Assembly: GCA_947452325.1 (NCBI GenBank)
Contig: CANGCZ010000017.1
Span: 1 to 15,160 of the forward strand
Direction of reading: 5' to 3'
Origin: Comamonadaceae bacterium
Lineage (GTDB): Bacteria; Pseudomonadota; Gammaproteobacteria; Burkholderiales; Burkholderiaceae_C
Length of the DNA stretch: 15,160 nucleotides
Under the pieces are notes generated by a model. That model saw nothing but the letters and a program-made list of their open reading frames with translations, had not been told where the DNA came from and ran no database searches. Shown here in pieces: positions 1-6,322 of this stretch. Position 1 is the first letter of the stretch. Each line of letters starts with the position of its first letter. The position numbers were made by a program, and so were the translations under genes.

Positions 1-81
1 CCACAGTGGTTCGTGTCTGCTACACCTGAACTCAAAGCTCAGGTTCCTAGCAACATGCTCTACGTTTTCGCTCTGCCTTAA
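1..81 (+). CDS. C-terminal end of a truncated gene, possibly a PQQ-dependent (quinoprotein) dehydrogenase
   Basis: Frame 1 is open from the first base to a TAA at 79-81 and gives 26 residues ending in NMLYVFALP. The window edge cuts off the rest. A closing strand of the type LYVFALP is common at the C-terminus of PQQ-dependent alcohol dehydrogenases (ExaA/XoxF-like eight-bladed propellers). The gene just downstream encodes a small exported cytochrome c, which is the usual electron acceptor partner of such enzymes. A strong terminator follows 15 bases after the stop, which supports a real gene end here. The product name is an inference from a very short tail and from context; another secreted protein is possible. 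Confidence 0.4.
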   Translation, partial: PQWFVSATPELKAQVPSNMLYVFALP

Positions 82-96
82 GCAGGTGTAAAAAAT

Positions 97-129
97 GCGG
101 TCTGGTGTCACTCACCGGACCGCTTTTTT
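97..129 (+). terminator. Rho-independent terminator after the truncated first gene
   Basis: An 11-bp stem (97-107 with 113-123, one G-T wobble) encloses the 5-base loop TCACT and is followed directly by six T residues at 124-129. It ends the transcript of the truncated upstream gene, so the cytochrome gene at 184 probably has its own promoter or depends on readthrough. Confidence 0.9.
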
Positions 130-183
130 GTTTAAATTGTGAAATGATAGTTTTTCTTTGAAGATAAAGGTAAGGTTGAAGTG

Positions 184-555
184 ATGAAAGTCCTGACATC
201 AAATTTGCTGCGGAACCTGGTGCTGTGTCTCCCGGTCTTTGCTACATGTTTGCCCATAGCGGCAGTTGCAGAAGAAGATGACCGCCCGGTCATTGTGGTG
301 CCTCGTGGGGGTGGCAAAGAGACTTTCACCAGGTTTTGCACGACCTGTCACATGCCCGATGGCCGTGGCGGTCAAAACGAAGGTGGTTATGGTGCTGATT
401 TGCGTGTGACCAAACTCACAGCTGAAGAAGTGGTAGGCGTGGTCACCAATGGCCGCCAATCCAAAGGCATGCCTTCATTCAAAGGCATCATTGACGATGA
501 GAAGATCGGTCTGGTGGCCGCTTACGTCAAAACAGTGATCAAGCTCAAAGAATAA
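184..555 (+). CDS. Small periplasmic cytochrome c, single heme
   Basis: The product has 123 residues. Residues 1-29 form a Sec signal peptide with a likely cut at AVA|EE. One heme-attachment site, CTTCH, lies at 52-56, and the probable axial methionine is M96 in KGMPSF, the normal arrangement of a class I cytochrome c. It should carry electrons in the periplasm. If the truncated upstream gene is a quinoprotein dehydrogenase, this is a plausible electron acceptor for it. A GTG at 181 is also in frame, but the ATG at 184 is better spaced (8 bases) from the AAGG at 172-175. The gene sits between two terminators, so it is probably monocistronic. The heme protein call is firm; the redox partner is inferred. 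Confidence 0.93.
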   Translation: MKVLTSNLLRNLVLCLPVFATCLPIAAVAEEDDRPVIVVPRGGGKETFTRFCTTCHMPDGRGGQNEGGYGADLRVTKLTAEEVVGVVTNGRQSKGMPSFKGIIDDEKIGLVAAYVKTVIKLKE

Positions 556-580
556 GTTTAATTACTTTGCTTTCAATGAA

Positions 581-606
581 AAGGCCGCTTTCGCGGCCTT
601 TATTTT
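581..606. terminator. Bidirectional terminator between convergent genes
   Basis: A perfect 8-bp stem (581-588, AAGGCCGC, with 593-600) has a TTTC loop. A T-rich stretch follows on the plus strand (TATTTTG). It lies between the end of the cytochrome gene (555) and the end of the minus-strand gene at 625, and probably stops transcription from both sides. Confidence 0.85.
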
Positions 607-624
607 GACAGTCCGTTTAATGGA

Positions 625-1086
625 TTATTTCGCCGGGTACTTTGCTTCTACCGCTGCGAGTTGTTCGAGTGTCATGCGTTTTTTCAAGCTGTCCAGAACC
701 GATTGAAAATCCAGTCGCGCATAGCTTTCGTTGCGCTGCATGGCTTCATTTACCCAGTCGTAGGCTTGCACATAATTTTTATGGCCGCCCATGCGGATTT
801 CCATGTAAATCATTTTCAGCAGAACGCGGCCGTTTTTGTTTTTGCGTGCAGCCAGTTGATAGCCAATGTCCCTGGCTTCAGACAAGTCACCGATTTCCCG
901 TCCATGGTCGTATGCGTCCCGACCTTTGATGAACAGCGAGAGATTTTCGTTCTCAAAAGCGCATTCTTTTGCGTCTTCGTAGGGGCAGGCAGCTTCATCT
1001 TGGGCCTGTGCTGCCGGCGCGGTGATGATGGCAAGCGCAAGCGTTGTCAGGGCGACCCGCCACGAGCGGTGAGAGAGTATGTTCAT
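625..1086 (-). CDS. Small secreted protein of unknown function
   Basis: The product has 153 residues with a Sec signal peptide at 1-28 (positive start, hydrophobic core, cut at AQA|Q). The mature part is mostly helical and charged. It has only two cysteines (C34 and C42), close enough to form a small disulfide loop in the periplasm. The helical stretch at about 60-125 resembles a degenerate TPR or Sel1 repeat, but I see no clear motif. I do not recognise the family and assign no function. It follows the NTF2-like gene with a 38-base gap on the same strand, so the two are probably one transcript, ending at the shared terminator at 581-606. No strong ribosome site precedes the ATG at 1086. Confidence 0.8.
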   Translation of the reverse strand: MNILSHRSWRVALTTLALAIITAPAAQAQDEAACPYEDAKECAFENENLSLFIKGRDAYDHGREIGDLSEARDIGYQLAARKNKNGRVLLKMIYMEIRMGGHKNYVQAYDWVNEAMQRNESYARLDFQSVLDSLKKRMTLEQLAAVEAKYPAK

Positions 1087-1124
1087 GAGTGAAAGCCGGT
1101 TGAGAGAAAAAGGGAAACAATGAT

Positions 1125-1610
1125 TCAGTTGCCTGCCATGTCTTTGCTGAACTTGCCCAGTTTGGCAGTGTCAAAGTAATAAGTCACAGCGGAAAAACGG
1201 CCGCTGGTGTCCATATCGTAAATGGCGACCATGGGTACTTTCAAGAAGTCTCCGCTGGCTTTGTGCTGAGCTTCCCACGTGTAAACAATCGCTGCAGTGC
1301 GGCCGTGAACAATGATTTGCTTGACTTCATACTTGGCTTTGAAGGCTTTGAATTCGGCGTTGAAAAATTCGGTGAAATCTTTTTTCCCGCTTTGGTTACT
1401 CAATGGGCTTTGGCGGGAGACGTTGTCGGAAAAATATTTAACCCATTCGGCAGTGTCCTCAGCCTCCATGGCGTTGTTGTATCCGGTCAGCGCTTGGCGA
1501 ATGATGGATTCAACCTGCATCTCGACCGAACCGGCGGCTTTGACATTCACGCTGAATAAAAGACCCAGGGAAAGAAGAAAAACAGAAATAGACCGATGGA
1601 TCCCAAACAT
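1125..1610 (-). CDS. Secreted NTF2-like / SnoaL-like protein
   Basis: The product has 161 residues. A signal peptide spans about 1-25 (cut near VKA|AG). The rest fits the NTF2/SnoaL-like cone fold: a helix with a family-like YNNAMEAEDTAEWVKYFSDN pattern (residues 44-63), then alternating strands with VYTWEA and VTYYFDT. Members of this fold bind or turn over small ligands, or serve as assembly domains; nothing here fixes the role. The ATG at 1610 has a good ribosome site (CAGGAG read on the minus strand, about 1620-1625). The unknown secreted protein at 625-1086 follows it in the same likely operon, which suggests a joint periplasmic role, but that is only inference. Confidence 0.8.
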   Translation of the reverse strand: MFGIHRSISVFLLSLGLLFSVNVKAAGSVEMQVESIIRQALTGYNNAMEAEDTAEWVKYFSDNVSRQSPLSNQSGKKDFTEFFNAEFKAFKAKYEVKQIIVHGRTAAIVYTWEAQHKASGDFLKVPMVAIYDMDTSGRFSAVTYYFDTAKLGKFSKDMAGN

Positions 1611-1640
1611 GAAAGCAACTCCTGAATAGTTAAATTTAAA

Positions 1641-1646
1641 AGTATA
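1641..1646 (-). promoter_or_regulatory. Possible -10 element for the secreted-protein pair
   Basis: Read on the minus strand this is TATACT (five of six consensus bases), inside an A+T-rich stretch 31-36 bases before the NTF2-like start codon. No good -35 lies at the normal spacing, so the assignment is weak. Confidence 0.3.
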
Positions 1647-1753
1647 AAAGTCTAGATGATTTAAGCCTCAGTCGCAATACAGGAATACGCAATGGCGACA
1701 GCTCAACTGACGGGTTTTGCAAGGTGTGTTGCATACTTTTCAGCCTTCATCCG

Positions 1754-1780
1754 TGGTCAAGCTTGAATTCATTTTGACCA
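1754..1780. repeat. Inverted repeat across the pilE stop codon
   Basis: A 7-bp perfect inverted repeat (1754-1760, TGGTCAA, with 1774-1780, TTGACCA) encloses 13 bases that include the pilE stop codon (1769-1771). It could form a hairpin at the 3' end of the pilin transcript, but no T-run follows on the minus strand, so it is not a standard intrinsic terminator. Confidence 0.35.
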
Positions 1781-2164
1781 GCAGTTGCTGTCATTCGATT
1801 GTGAACCCCGTTGCCCGGCTTGGTTGAGCGTGAGTGCGCCGCAAGTGTCTTTGTTTTGCGCCCCCAGCGGTGTCGCGGTCAATATGTAGCTTTGCCCCTG
1901 ACTGCTGAGGCTCAGCCTGTAACGCAATTCTGCTGTGTGCCATACGCTGTCGGGCAAAGCGTCCGGGTAACTGCCTTGGCTGGTGGCCGCCTGTTCCAGC
2001 CATTGCGCGGATTTCATCAAAGCAAGCTTGGCTAATTGCCGCTGGCTGCGAGACTGGGCGGTCTGGTAGACCGGCATGGCAAAAGCGGTCAGCAGGCCGA
2101 TGATGGCCATCACGCATATCAATTCAATCAGGCTGAATCCGGTTTGCAATTGGCTGGGTTTCAC
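1769..2164 (-). CDS. pilE: Type IV minor pilin PilE
   Basis: The product has 131 residues with a 9-residue leader and the prepilin peptidase site G9|FSLIEL, with the conserved Glu5 present (E14). A hydrophobic helix follows (about 10-32), then a globular head closed by a C-terminal cysteine pair (C116 in DTCGALTLNQAG and the C of NCW), typical of PilE/ComP-like pilins of Burkholderiales. It is made in the inner membrane, cleaved and methylated by PilD, and added to the pilus or its tip complex. The start is a GTG (2162-2164) overlapping the pilX stop by four bases, so translation is probably coupled. It is the last gene of the pilin set; pilY1 would normally come just before it. Confidence 0.88.
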   Translation of the reverse strand: MKPSQLQTGFSLIELICVMAIIGLLTAFAMPVYQTAQSRSQRQLAKLALMKSAQWLEQAATSQGSYPDALPDSVWHTAELRYRLSLSSQGQSYILTATPLGAQNKDTCGALTLNQAGQRGSQSNDSNCWSK

Positions 2165-2775
2165 GGCTGCAACTCCAACAGACTTTGCATGTCTGCCAGT
2201 CTGACCGGCGCTTCATTGGCCAATCGGGAGGCGGGCTGCCACACGGCTTGCCAGGCGGACTGCGTGTTGCGGGTGGAGGCCTGTGCCAGTACGGTGATGC
2301 GGTAAGTGAAAGTACCGCCGGGTTGGTTTGCGCTGGGTGCTGAGGGCAGTATTTCTACCCAATACATCAGACTGACACCAACAGGCCCCGAAAGACTGCC
2401 AGAGCTTGTTTGCCGGTTGAGCCAATCGCTGCGGTGGTTGCTCAGGTGCAGTAGCGGTCTGCACATTCCTTGAACGCATCCGTTGACAGGCAGTCGTGTT
2501 TGCAATTGCGCCCATTGGGCAGAATCAACCGGGTAAGAGAGTCCCAAAGGGATATTGGATGGCGTGACAGGTGTAAAGATGGCTGTCGCGGCTTTGCATA
2601 TGCCTGATAAGGCGGCCTGCCGCAATTGCCAGCGTTCGACACTGCTGCGACTCCAGCCTTGCGATAAAGCGATATTGCGCCAGCAAGCCAGCAACAGCAC
2701 ACTGCAGAGCATGGACAAGGCCAATACGGTCGGCAATGCCAAGCCTTGTTGTTGAAAAAATGGCTTTGCTTTCAT
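2161..2775 (-). CDS. pilX: Type IV pilus minor pilin / assembly protein PilX
   Basis: The product has 204 residues. A short leader ends QQG, followed by LALPTVLALSMLCSVLL, the PilX N-terminal pattern of a hydrophobic helix with little else conserved. Position 5 of the mature protein is Thr, not Glu, as in GspK-like pseudopilins, which sit at the tip of the filament. A cysteine pair (CVQGMC, about residues 100-105) and a C-terminal YRITVLAQ strand match PilX family features. Its ATG overlaps the pilW stop by four bases, and its own stop overlaps the pilE start. PilX proteins help prime pilus assembly with PilV, PilW and FimU/FimT. The family call comes from position in the cluster and N-terminal pattern. 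Confidence 0.82.
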   Translation of the reverse strand: MKAKPFFQQQGLALPTVLALSMLCSVLLLACWRNIALSQGWSRSSVERWQLRQAALSGICKAATAIFTPVTPSNIPLGLSYPVDSAQWAQLQTRLPVNGCVQGMCRPLLHLSNHRSDWLNRQTSSGSLSGPVGVSLMYWVEILPSAPSANQPGGTFTYRITVLAQASTRNTQSAWQAVWQPASRLANEAPVRLADMQSLLELQP

Positions 2776-3485
2776 GCGCCAGCATGCTTGAGAAAAAACA
2801 CGCTACGCCACGCACTGGCGCCATTCTTTAAAGGCGTTTGTGTGTTGCAAGACAGATGACTTGGCGTGAGCGTGACGCCATCCGGACGTATTTGCAGGCA
2901 CATGCCTACCGCACGCACTTGCTGCCAGTCACTGACTTGCGATGCAGTGCGCCATTGCAACTGCACTGCATTAGCGGATGAGCCCGGTGGTGCAGTTTGC
3001 TCGGCGTAAATCAGACGCAAATCATCGATTTGTTCCGCCAGTGCCTGGTAAGTGGTGTTGCTGCGCGCGGTGTCCTTGCAACTGAGTTCGCGCTGAGTGT
3101 TGCGCCTGAAGTCATCTTGCAGCCAGAGCAGGGTGGAGGCCTCATGGCCTTGGCAGTCTGAGGGCGTGAGGCTGCGCCACTGGTTCAATTGCAAAGCGAT
3201 GTCGCTGCCGCTCAGCGCCACCGGTAATCGGTTGAGCACAGCCAAGCCTTTTGCATCTACTGACAATTCAGGTGCGCCTGCACGTTGCACACGCTCACGA
3301 ACCAATTGCAAGGCTGTGTGCAAGCGCAGTTGGGTTTGTGCTTGAGTTTGCAGCATCAACTGGGTGCGCTGTATCCAGGCAAACGCGCTGAACGCAGCCA
3401 TCACTACCAGCAGGCTCAGGCTCATACCGACCATGCATTGCACCAGTCCTTGTCCTTGCTGCCGCTTGCATTGTTTGCGAATCAT
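2772..3485 (-). CDS. pilW: Type IV pilus minor pilin PilW, with Gln at mature position 5
   Basis: With the start at 3483-3485 the product has 237 residues. This ATG overlaps the pilV stop TGA by four bases, as at the other joints of the cluster, and leaves a normal 11-residue leader (MIRKQCKRQQG). An upstream in-frame ATG at 3527 would give 251 residues but lies well inside pilV, so I reject it. The mature start QGLVQCMVGM aligns with the PilW consensus FTLIELMVGM, so the Glu5 that normally guides pilin docking is Gln (CAA at 3438-3440). The C-terminal half has the PilW pattern, with LAEQIDDLRLIY and an AVGMCLQIRP strand. Its role is in the minor-pilin tip complex that starts assembly and, in other species, carries PilY1. 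Confidence 0.86.
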   Translation of the reverse strand: MIRKQCKRQQGQGLVQCMVGMSLSLLVVMAAFSAFAWIQRTQLMLQTQAQTQLRLHTALQLVRERVQRAGAPELSVDAKGLAVLNRLPVALSGSDIALQLNQWRSLTPSDCQGHEASTLLWLQDDFRRNTQRELSCKDTARSNTTYQALAEQIDDLRLIYAEQTAPPGSSANAVQLQWRTASQVSDWQQVRAVGMCLQIRPDGVTLTPSHLSCNTQTPLKNGASAWRSVFFLKHAGA

Positions 3486-3967
3486 GGTCGCCAGGAGGTT
3501 TGCCAGCAGTGGTGTGAGGGAGGGCAACCGGCAACGCTTGCTGTGAGGGTTTGTTCAGTGATACCCGGCCAAGCCAGCAGCAAATCCGCTACCGGGTCAG
3601 AGCCGGCTGTGGTTTGCAGGCGTGCACGAGCCTGAGGCAAGCGTTGACGCCATTCATTCAGCCATTCGCCCAGATCTGATTGAGCCCATTGCTGTGCATT
3701 GCAAGCCGATTGCCTGCAATCGCCGGCAGGCGTGGCACCATCCATTTCCAGTTGGTACCACTGCCATGCGCCGGGATGCACTTGCATGCGTTGACCCAAA
3801 TCTTGTGCCATGGCCACGGCTTGTTGCAAAGCCAGGGCTTGGCGTTGAGCCTGCATGGCTTGCAGTTGCCAGGCCATCAAACCCAGGCAGAGCAAATTAA
3901 GCACCATCAGCGCTGCCATCGCCTCCAGAATGGAAAAGCCTTGCATGCGATGTGCTGCATTTTTCAT
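3482..3967 (-). CDS. pilV: Type IV pilus minor pilin PilV
   Basis: From the ATG at 3965-3967 the product has 161 residues with the leader MKNAAHRMQG and the cleavage site G|FSILEAMAAL, Glu5 present. A very Gln- and Met-rich helix follows (AMQAQRQALALQQAVAMAQ), then a head with paired cysteines (DCRQSACNAQQW; later CPPSHHC), the standard PilV pattern with a WLNEWRQRLP segment. The chosen start overlaps the fimT stop by four bases; an upstream in-frame ATG at 4018 would add 17 residues inside fimT and a less typical leader. PilV is an I-type minor pilin of the tip complex that joins PilW and PilX. Confidence 0.87.
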   Translation of the reverse strand: MKNAAHRMQGFSILEAMAALMVLNLLCLGLMAWQLQAMQAQRQALALQQAVAMAQDLGQRMQVHPGAWQWYQLEMDGATPAGDCRQSACNAQQWAQSDLGEWLNEWRQRLPQARARLQTTAGSDPVADLLLAWPGITEQTLTASVAGCPPSHHCWQTSWRP

Positions 3968-4560
3968 GAGCAAGTGCTTGCGTTCACCATGCGCAAGCGC
4001 CCGGCGGTATTGATACAAATACTGCGTACCAGCTTGCTGCCGGGCTGCGCGGGTTGTATGACCAGTCGCAGACCGCCGGCCACCGGCTCACCTTGTGCAT
4101 TGACGGCTATCTGGTTTTGCGCCGGAGCCAGCACCACGCTGAGATCGCCGCTCAGGGCATTGCTCAGAACTGCGCTTTGGCGGCTGTCAGCCGGGTTGAC
4201 CAGTTCCCAGCCGCAGCGCCAGTCGCCATTGGGCAGCTTGTTTGGATGGCAATTGTTCAAACGCTGCAACTGCATGGCTTGGCCAGTGCGCAAAGCATGC
4301 AAGCGCGCAGACTGTAAATCTGCAGCCCAAGCCTGAGCGGTGTTTTCTATGCGCGCGCGCCATTGCCATTGGCCGATCGCTGGTGCAGCCATGGCCGCTG
4401 CAATACCAATCAGAGCGGCAACAACGCAGAGTTCAGGCAGACTGAAGCCGCTGTGCTGACGCAGCGCGCGCAGTTTGGCTGCTTGTGAAAAGTTTGTAGA
4501 ACCGGTGGATTGACTTAAAAAAATGGGCGGATACATAACCGCCATCTTGCGAAAAAACAA
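3964..4560 (-). CDS. fimT: FimT/GspH-type minor pilin with DNA-uptake motif
   Basis: The product has up to 198 residues. The prepilin site is G38|FSLPELCVVAALIGI with Glu5 present, followed by the transmembrane helix and a GspH/FimT head. Near the C-terminus lies ICINTAGRLRMVNASTC. The GRLR (187-190, bases 3991-4002) fits the GRxR motif that in FimT of other gammaproteobacteria binds DNA during natural transformation. The leader is unusually long: 38 residues from the ATG at 4560, or 30 from the ATG at 4536. No clear ribosome site decides between them. It is the first pilin gene and starts 41 bases after nrdR; the pilV start overlaps its stop. Confidence 0.85.
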   Translation of the reverse strand: MFFRKMAVMYPPIFLSQSTGSTNFSQAAKLRALRQHSGFSLPELCVVAALIGIAAAMAAPAIGQWQWRARIENTAQAWAADLQSARLHALRTGQAMQLQRLNNCHPNKLPNGDWRCGWELVNPADSRQSAVLSNALSGDLSVVLAPAQNQIAVNAQGEPVAGGLRLVIQPAQPGSKLVRSICINTAGRLRMVNASTCS

Positions 4561-4601
4561 AGACTGGAACTGTGCGAAGTGACCTTATGTGATGTGACGT
4601 G

Positions 4602-5051
4602 TTAACGGCGAAATTCATCGACCAGGGTTTTGAATTCATCCACGTCTTCAAAGCTGCGGTAAACGCTGGCAAAGCGCACATAGGCGACTTTGTCCAGTTT
4701 TTTCAATTCGCGCATCACCAGTTCGCCTATGCGCGTTGAGGCGACTTCACGTTGTCCCAGCGTCAGCAATTTGTCTTCGATACGTTCAATCGCCGCATCG
4801 ATTTGCTCGGTACTGACCGGGCGTTTACGCAAGGCCAGGTTGAGCGAGCCGCGCAGTTTGCTGCGGTCGTATTCAATGCGCCTGCCGTCTTTTTTCACGA
4901 CCGCCGGGTAACTGACATCGGCGCGTTCATAGGTAGTGAAACGTTTTTCGCAATGTGAGCAAGAGCGACGGCGGCGTATGGAGTCGCCCTCTTCAGACAT
5001 GCGGGTCTCCATGACCTGGGTCTCCACATGGCTGCAAAAAGGGCACTTCAT
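4602..5051 (-). CDS. nrdR: Transcriptional repressor NrdR
   Basis: The product has 149 residues, the normal NrdR length. An N-terminal zinc ribbon uses C3, C6, C31 and C34 (MKCPFC and SCSHC), with the DNA-contacting RRRRSC and RFTTYE segments. An ATP-cone spans about 49-139 (VVKKDGRRIEYDRSKL to YVRFASVYRSF). NrdR senses ATP and dATP through this cone and represses ribonucleotide reductase genes by binding paired NrdR boxes. No nrd gene or obvious NrdR box is in this window. It starts 6 bases after the glyA stop on the same strand, the classic glyA-nrdR pair of proteobacteria, and is probably co-transcribed with it. Confidence 0.97.
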   Translation of the reverse strand: MKCPFCSHVETQVMETRMSEEGDSIRRRRSCSHCEKRFTTYERADVSYPAVVKKDGRRIEYDRSKLRGSLNLALRKRPVSTEQIDAAIERIEDKLLTLGQREVASTRIGELVMRELKKLDKVAYVRFASVYRSFEDVDEFKTLVDEFRR

Positions 5052-5057
5052 GCGTTG

Positions 5058-6302
5058 TTACCCATAAACCGGAAAGCGGCTGGTCAAGGCGTGTACTTTG
5101 GCTCGAACCGCCGCGATGTGTGCTTCGTCGTTCGGGTGCTCAAGCACGTCAGCGATCAAGTGGGCGGTCGCGCGTGCCTCTTCGTCCTTGAAGCCGCGTG
5201 TGGTCATGGCCGGGGTGCCGATGCGCACGCCGCTGGTGACCATGGGCTTTTCCGGATCATTGGGAATGGCATTTTTGTTGATGGTCATGTGCGCATTGCC
5301 CAGTGCCACTTCGGCTGCCTTGCCGGTAATGCCTTTGGCGCGTAAATCGACCAGCATGACATGGCTTTGCGTGCGACCGCTGACGATGCGCAGGCCGCGT
5401 TCAGTCAGGGTTTGAGCCACGATCTCAGCGTTTTTGAGCACCTGTTGCTGGTAAGTTTTAAAACTCGGGTCCAGTGCTTCTTTGAAGGCCACTGCCTTGG
5501 CAGCGATGACGTGCATCAACGGGCCGCCTTGTAAGCCCGGGAACACGGCGCTGTTGATGGCTTTTTCATGCTCAGCTTTCATGAGAATGATGCCGCCGCG
5601 CGGGCCGCGCAAACTCTTGTGCGTGGTGGAGGTGACCACATCCGCATGCGGCACCGGGTTGGGGTAGACACCTGCCGCGATCAAACCCGCGTAATGCGCC
5701 ATATCCACCATGAAAATCGCACCGATTTCTTTGGCCACTTTGGCAAAACGTGCAAAGTCTATGTGCAAACTGTAAGCAGATGCGCCTGCAATGATGAGCT
5801 TGGGGCGGGTAGCCAATGCCTTGGCTTCCATAGCGTCGTAGTCGATTTCCTCTTTGGCGTTCAAGCCATAGCTTTCCACCTTGAACCATTTGCCGGACAA
5901 GTTGAGCGGCATGCCGTGTGTCAGGTGACCGCCCTCGGCCAAGCTCATGCCCATGATGGTTTCGCCTGGCTTTAAGAAAGCCAGAAACACGGCTTGATTG
6001 GCAGATGCACCGCAATGCGGTTGCACATTGGCCGCGTCTGCGCCGAACAACTGTTTGGCCCGGTCGATGGCGAGTTGCTCGGCCACGTCGACGTTTTCGC
6101 ATCCGCCGTAGTAACGCTTGCCCGGGTAACCCTCGGCATATTTGTTGGTCAATTGCGTGCCCTGGGCTTGCATGACGGCAGGGGAGGCGTAGTTTTCACT
6201 CGCAATCAATTCGATATGGTGTTCTTGGCGCTGGTTTTCAGCTTGAATGGCAGCCCAGAGTTCCGGGTCGGTTTGCGCCATCAGTTGCGAGCGTGGGTAC
6301 AT
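5058..6302 (-). CDS. glyA: Serine hydroxymethyltransferase
   Basis: The product has 414 residues, the usual length. It converts serine and tetrahydrofolate to glycine and 5,10-methylene-tetrahydrofolate, the main source of one-carbon units, as a cytosolic PLP enzyme. Family landmarks are ELIASENYAS (31-40), KYAEGYPGKRYYGG (54-67), the PLP-contacting D200-M-A-H203, and the Schiff-base lysine K229 in TSTTHKSLRGPRGG. The ATG at 6300-6302 has a GGAG ribosome site read on the minus strand (about 6308-6311). Only 20 bases separate it from the lytic transglycosylase gene upstream and 6 bases from nrdR downstream, so the block can be read as one transcript. Confidence 0.98.
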   Translation of the reverse strand: MYPRSQLMAQTDPELWAAIQAENQRQEHHIELIASENYASPAVMQAQGTQLTNKYAEGYPGKRYYGGCENVDVAEQLAIDRAKQLFGADAANVQPHCGASANQAVFLAFLKPGETIMGMSLAEGGHLTHGMPLNLSGKWFKVESYGLNAKEEIDYDAMEAKALATRPKLIIAGASAYSLHIDFARFAKVAKEIGAIFMVDMAHYAGLIAAGVYPNPVPHADVVTSTTHKSLRGPRGGIILMKAEHEKAINSAVFPGLQGGPLMHVIAAKAVAFKEALDPSFKTYQQQVLKNAEIVAQTLTERGLRIVSGRTQSHVMLVDLRAKGITGKAAEVALGNAHMTINKNAIPNDPEKPMVTSGVRIGTPAMTTRGFKDEEARATAHLIADVLEHPNDEAHIAAVRAKVHALTSRFPVYG

Positions 6303-6322
6303 GGTTTCTCCGTTGAAAAGTA

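Noticed and set aside
3486..3527. Upstream ATG for PilW (251-residue form)
   Set aside because: It lies inside pilV and gives a 25-residue leader; the ATG at 3485 makes the same four-base overlap as the other joints and a normal leader.
4515..4600. A sigma70 promoter just before fimT
   Set aside because: The best candidate (TTGTTT, 17 bases, TATGTA) matches only 3 of 6 bases in each box.
5572..6102. Second minus-strand frame inside glyA
   Set aside because: It is a +1/-1 shadow of glyA, whose own frame carries all catalytic motifs.
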